From Buddleja alternifolia (lineage: Eukaryota > Streptophyta > Magnoliopsida > Lamiales > Scrophulariaceae), in contig CM033394.1 of NCBI GenBank assembly GCA_019426215.1, positions 868,001 through 932,000 on the forward strand: a DNA stretch of 64,000 nt, given 5' to 3'. The position numbers were made by a program, and so were the translations under genes. Positions 59,090 through 64,000 of the stretch are shown piece after piece (the stretch's first letter is position 1; each line of letters starts with the position of its first letter). The notes beneath the pieces were generated by a model. It saw only the letters and a list, made by a program, of their open reading frames with translations. It had not been told where the DNA came from and did not search any database.

Positions 59090-61025
59090 TCTGGGTTTTT
59101 GTTGACAAGGGTCGAAGCATGGGTAATTCAAGTGAATTAACCCAATGTTGGATATTATGATTATGAAACATAGAGTGTATCTTGTGATTTGGTTTGTTTA
59201 CTGGTGGTTTCCTGGTGGGTCGGTGTCAATTTGTGTGTATGTTTGTTTCTGTGTGGGTTGCCTTGATATTTGTTGTTTTTCAATGTGGTTGGTCCAGTTT
59301 AAATTGCAAAGGATTTAAACAGGGTGCATTACCCCAGGCATATATCTTGATGTTTTATAGAGTCCTTGTTTCATAGGCTTTGTTTAAGCTTGTTTTGGAG
59401 CTTTAATTTTCATGCAAATTTGTTAATGATTGTTTTAAGGGTCGAAAAGTAACTGGAGTGTAGGTAGTCTATGGTTTATATGTGAAGAAAGTAACATGAT
59501 CTAGACGATCAATTTTCTCTAGTTTTGCATGTTCTTACTCGAATATGCTTTTGGTAGCTGAAGACATAACATGTAGACAACATTGTCTAGCAAGAGCTGG
59601 ACATTTAAAAAGTTGGGACGTGTAATTTGGACGTCATTCTTAGGATCTTGTGAAATTTGAGTCTGGGGTTGATCTTAATTATTCACGTGGGATCAGCATA
59701 TCCGCCATTATATACGGATGTGTGATTATATCGAGACTTGGGACTTTCAGAACCTCTTATGAAATTGAAATTGGTGATTATTTGGATTAGGTGTATGTTG
59801 AAAAAATGAGAGTTGGACTTATATTGTGCAGTGTGCTTCGTCGTTACAAAAGATATGTTGAAGCTCAATGTTCAACTTGAGGTCAAAGCTTCATTTTGAG
59901 CTCGATTCATTTAGCTTAAAAAGTCCATAATGAACACTATTTTATGTTGGATAAAGATTGAAGTTTGGTGCGGAATTGCTTGATAAAAATTTAAATATAT
60001 GTAGAAAATCAAGTTGTTCAAGCTTTATTTCATGTTCGACTCAATTGAAATTGATTCGAATTTGATTTGGTTTGCAATTAAATCAATATCAAACATAATT
60101 CTAATAATATTCAAGTCATCATCTTTAGTTCGATTATGTACACCCCTACAAAATTTTGGTAACGACCAACTTTTCTGCCGATAGGTAACAACATTGTCGT
60201 GCCCCCAGCAAGCTATAATGAACGGAAACTCTTGAAAATAATCTTGAGCAGTATCATATCTGTATCCATTATGAATACTCTCGAATACTATGTCCGAGCT
60301 TTTTTTGAAATGTCCAAAAAAAAAAATGGATATTTTATTTGATACAAAATTTAGAGTATCCAATACATTTTGGATACCAAACAATACTTTTTTCATATTA
60401 TACAATACTTTTTGAACTAAAACAGTAAACGAGTTAATATTTTCTATCTTTTGTTAAAAATTAAAACTTAAAAGTAACCAAATACCAAAGAAATTAAAAA
60501 ATCTAGACAATTTATTTAAATCAATGAATCTATTGAATAATATATATTTTTAACTATTATACATGTATACGTATCCTCTACATATCGTATCCTAAACTTT
60601 TTAAATTTGCTTATTTCATATCCGTGTCGTATCTTATTCGTATCCTCGTATCCATATCCGTGTATCATAGCTAGCAAGAAAAAAGGGCTCAACTTCCCTT
60701 GAAACAGTTAATAAGTTCCCATAGTAATTTAGCCATCCATAAAATGTCGCACCAGAAACTGCCACAAGAGAAAAGCAAGTTCCCTTTGCTAACCTGGGCA
60801 GCCAGGTCCCAATACCACACAAATTTACTCTAATTCTCCCATTACACACTCTTCTATTAATAGCTCCTAATAGTTAAAGCAGTTGGAGTTCTATAATACT
60901 GTACAATTAAAACAAGAAGCACCCATCTATATGTCACTGCAAACACAGAACTTGGGGCGACAAACCTACAAATATACAGGCATACGCCACCAACATTGAC
61001 AAAGGAGTTCAAATTTCTATTATTG
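59090..61025. other. Intergenic between RanBP1 and NDR kinase, no gene seen
   Basis: Contains the 3' UTRs of two convergent genes. Short frames around 60025-60405 and 60634-60849 lack protein-like features. CGTATCCTCGTATCCATATCC-type repeats occur at 60560-60665. Confidence 0.5.
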
Positions 61026-61031
61026 TTGTTA

Positions 61032-63900
<2,869 letters not shown>

Positions 63901-64000
63901 TTAAGTAAAACATAATTTGGTGGCAAGAGATACCAAGCGAAACAGATTGTGAATGCACGTATTTTTAACTGATACAGGTAAACCAACACATGAACGATAA

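Overview
The window is nuclear DNA of a flowering plant, almost certainly a eudicot. Supporting signs are long AT-rich intergenic DNA, GT-AG introns, small plant-type MITEs and SINEs, and plant-specific gene families (WRKY with WRKYGKK, plant ERV1, PMIR1, class II small heat-shock proteins, a miR169-targeted NF-YA). I cannot name the species from sequence alone.

Layout, left to right. (1) 120-4791, minus: complete nine-exon omega-amidase with a 16-nt micro-exon. (2) 4.9-17 kb: gene-free and repeat-rich. It holds three tRNA-like SINE-type or MITE-type insertions, a 3.5-kb hAT-like element carrying a solo LTR, and three successive partial copies of one segment lying upstream of NF-YA, two of them with ~128-bp tandem repeats. 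(3) 17.0-18.2 kb, plus: NF-YA with a miR169-like site just after the stop. (4) 19.1-20.1 kb, minus: intronless mitochondrial carrier. (5) 22.7 and 27.3 kb, plus: two class II small heat-shock genes, the first frameshifted and carrying a Gly/His-rich tail, separated by a 1.7-kb Harbinger-like element; a related element sits at 30.0-31.1 kb next to its own empty-site paralogue. (6) 31.8-32.9 kb, plus: WRKY50-type factor. (7) 33.8-35.6 kb, minus: decayed PMIR1 pseudogene, followed by a young 5.7-kb LTR element without gag-pol. (8) 44.5-47.5 kb, plus: DIM1/YLS8 splicing factor whose single intron is full of degenerate tandem repeats. (9) 50.5-52.4 kb, minus: ERV1 sulfhydryl oxidase, whose upstream flank is a copy of intron 1 of the next gene. 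(10) 55.6-59.1 kb, plus: RanBP1. (11) 61.0 kb to beyond the edge, minus: C-terminal exons of an NDR-type AGC kinase.

The genes are independent housekeeping or stress/defence loci; nothing suggests a cluster or shared pathway apart from the sHSP pair. What is distinctive is the density of non-autonomous transposons with readable target-site duplications, and the serial duplication of non-coding segments (NF-YA leader, RanBP1 intron, DIM1 intron). I see no clearly new molecular system; the best leads are listed as findings. Exon limits were placed by eye from reading frame and GT-AG sites, and all assembled coding lengths are multiples of three.
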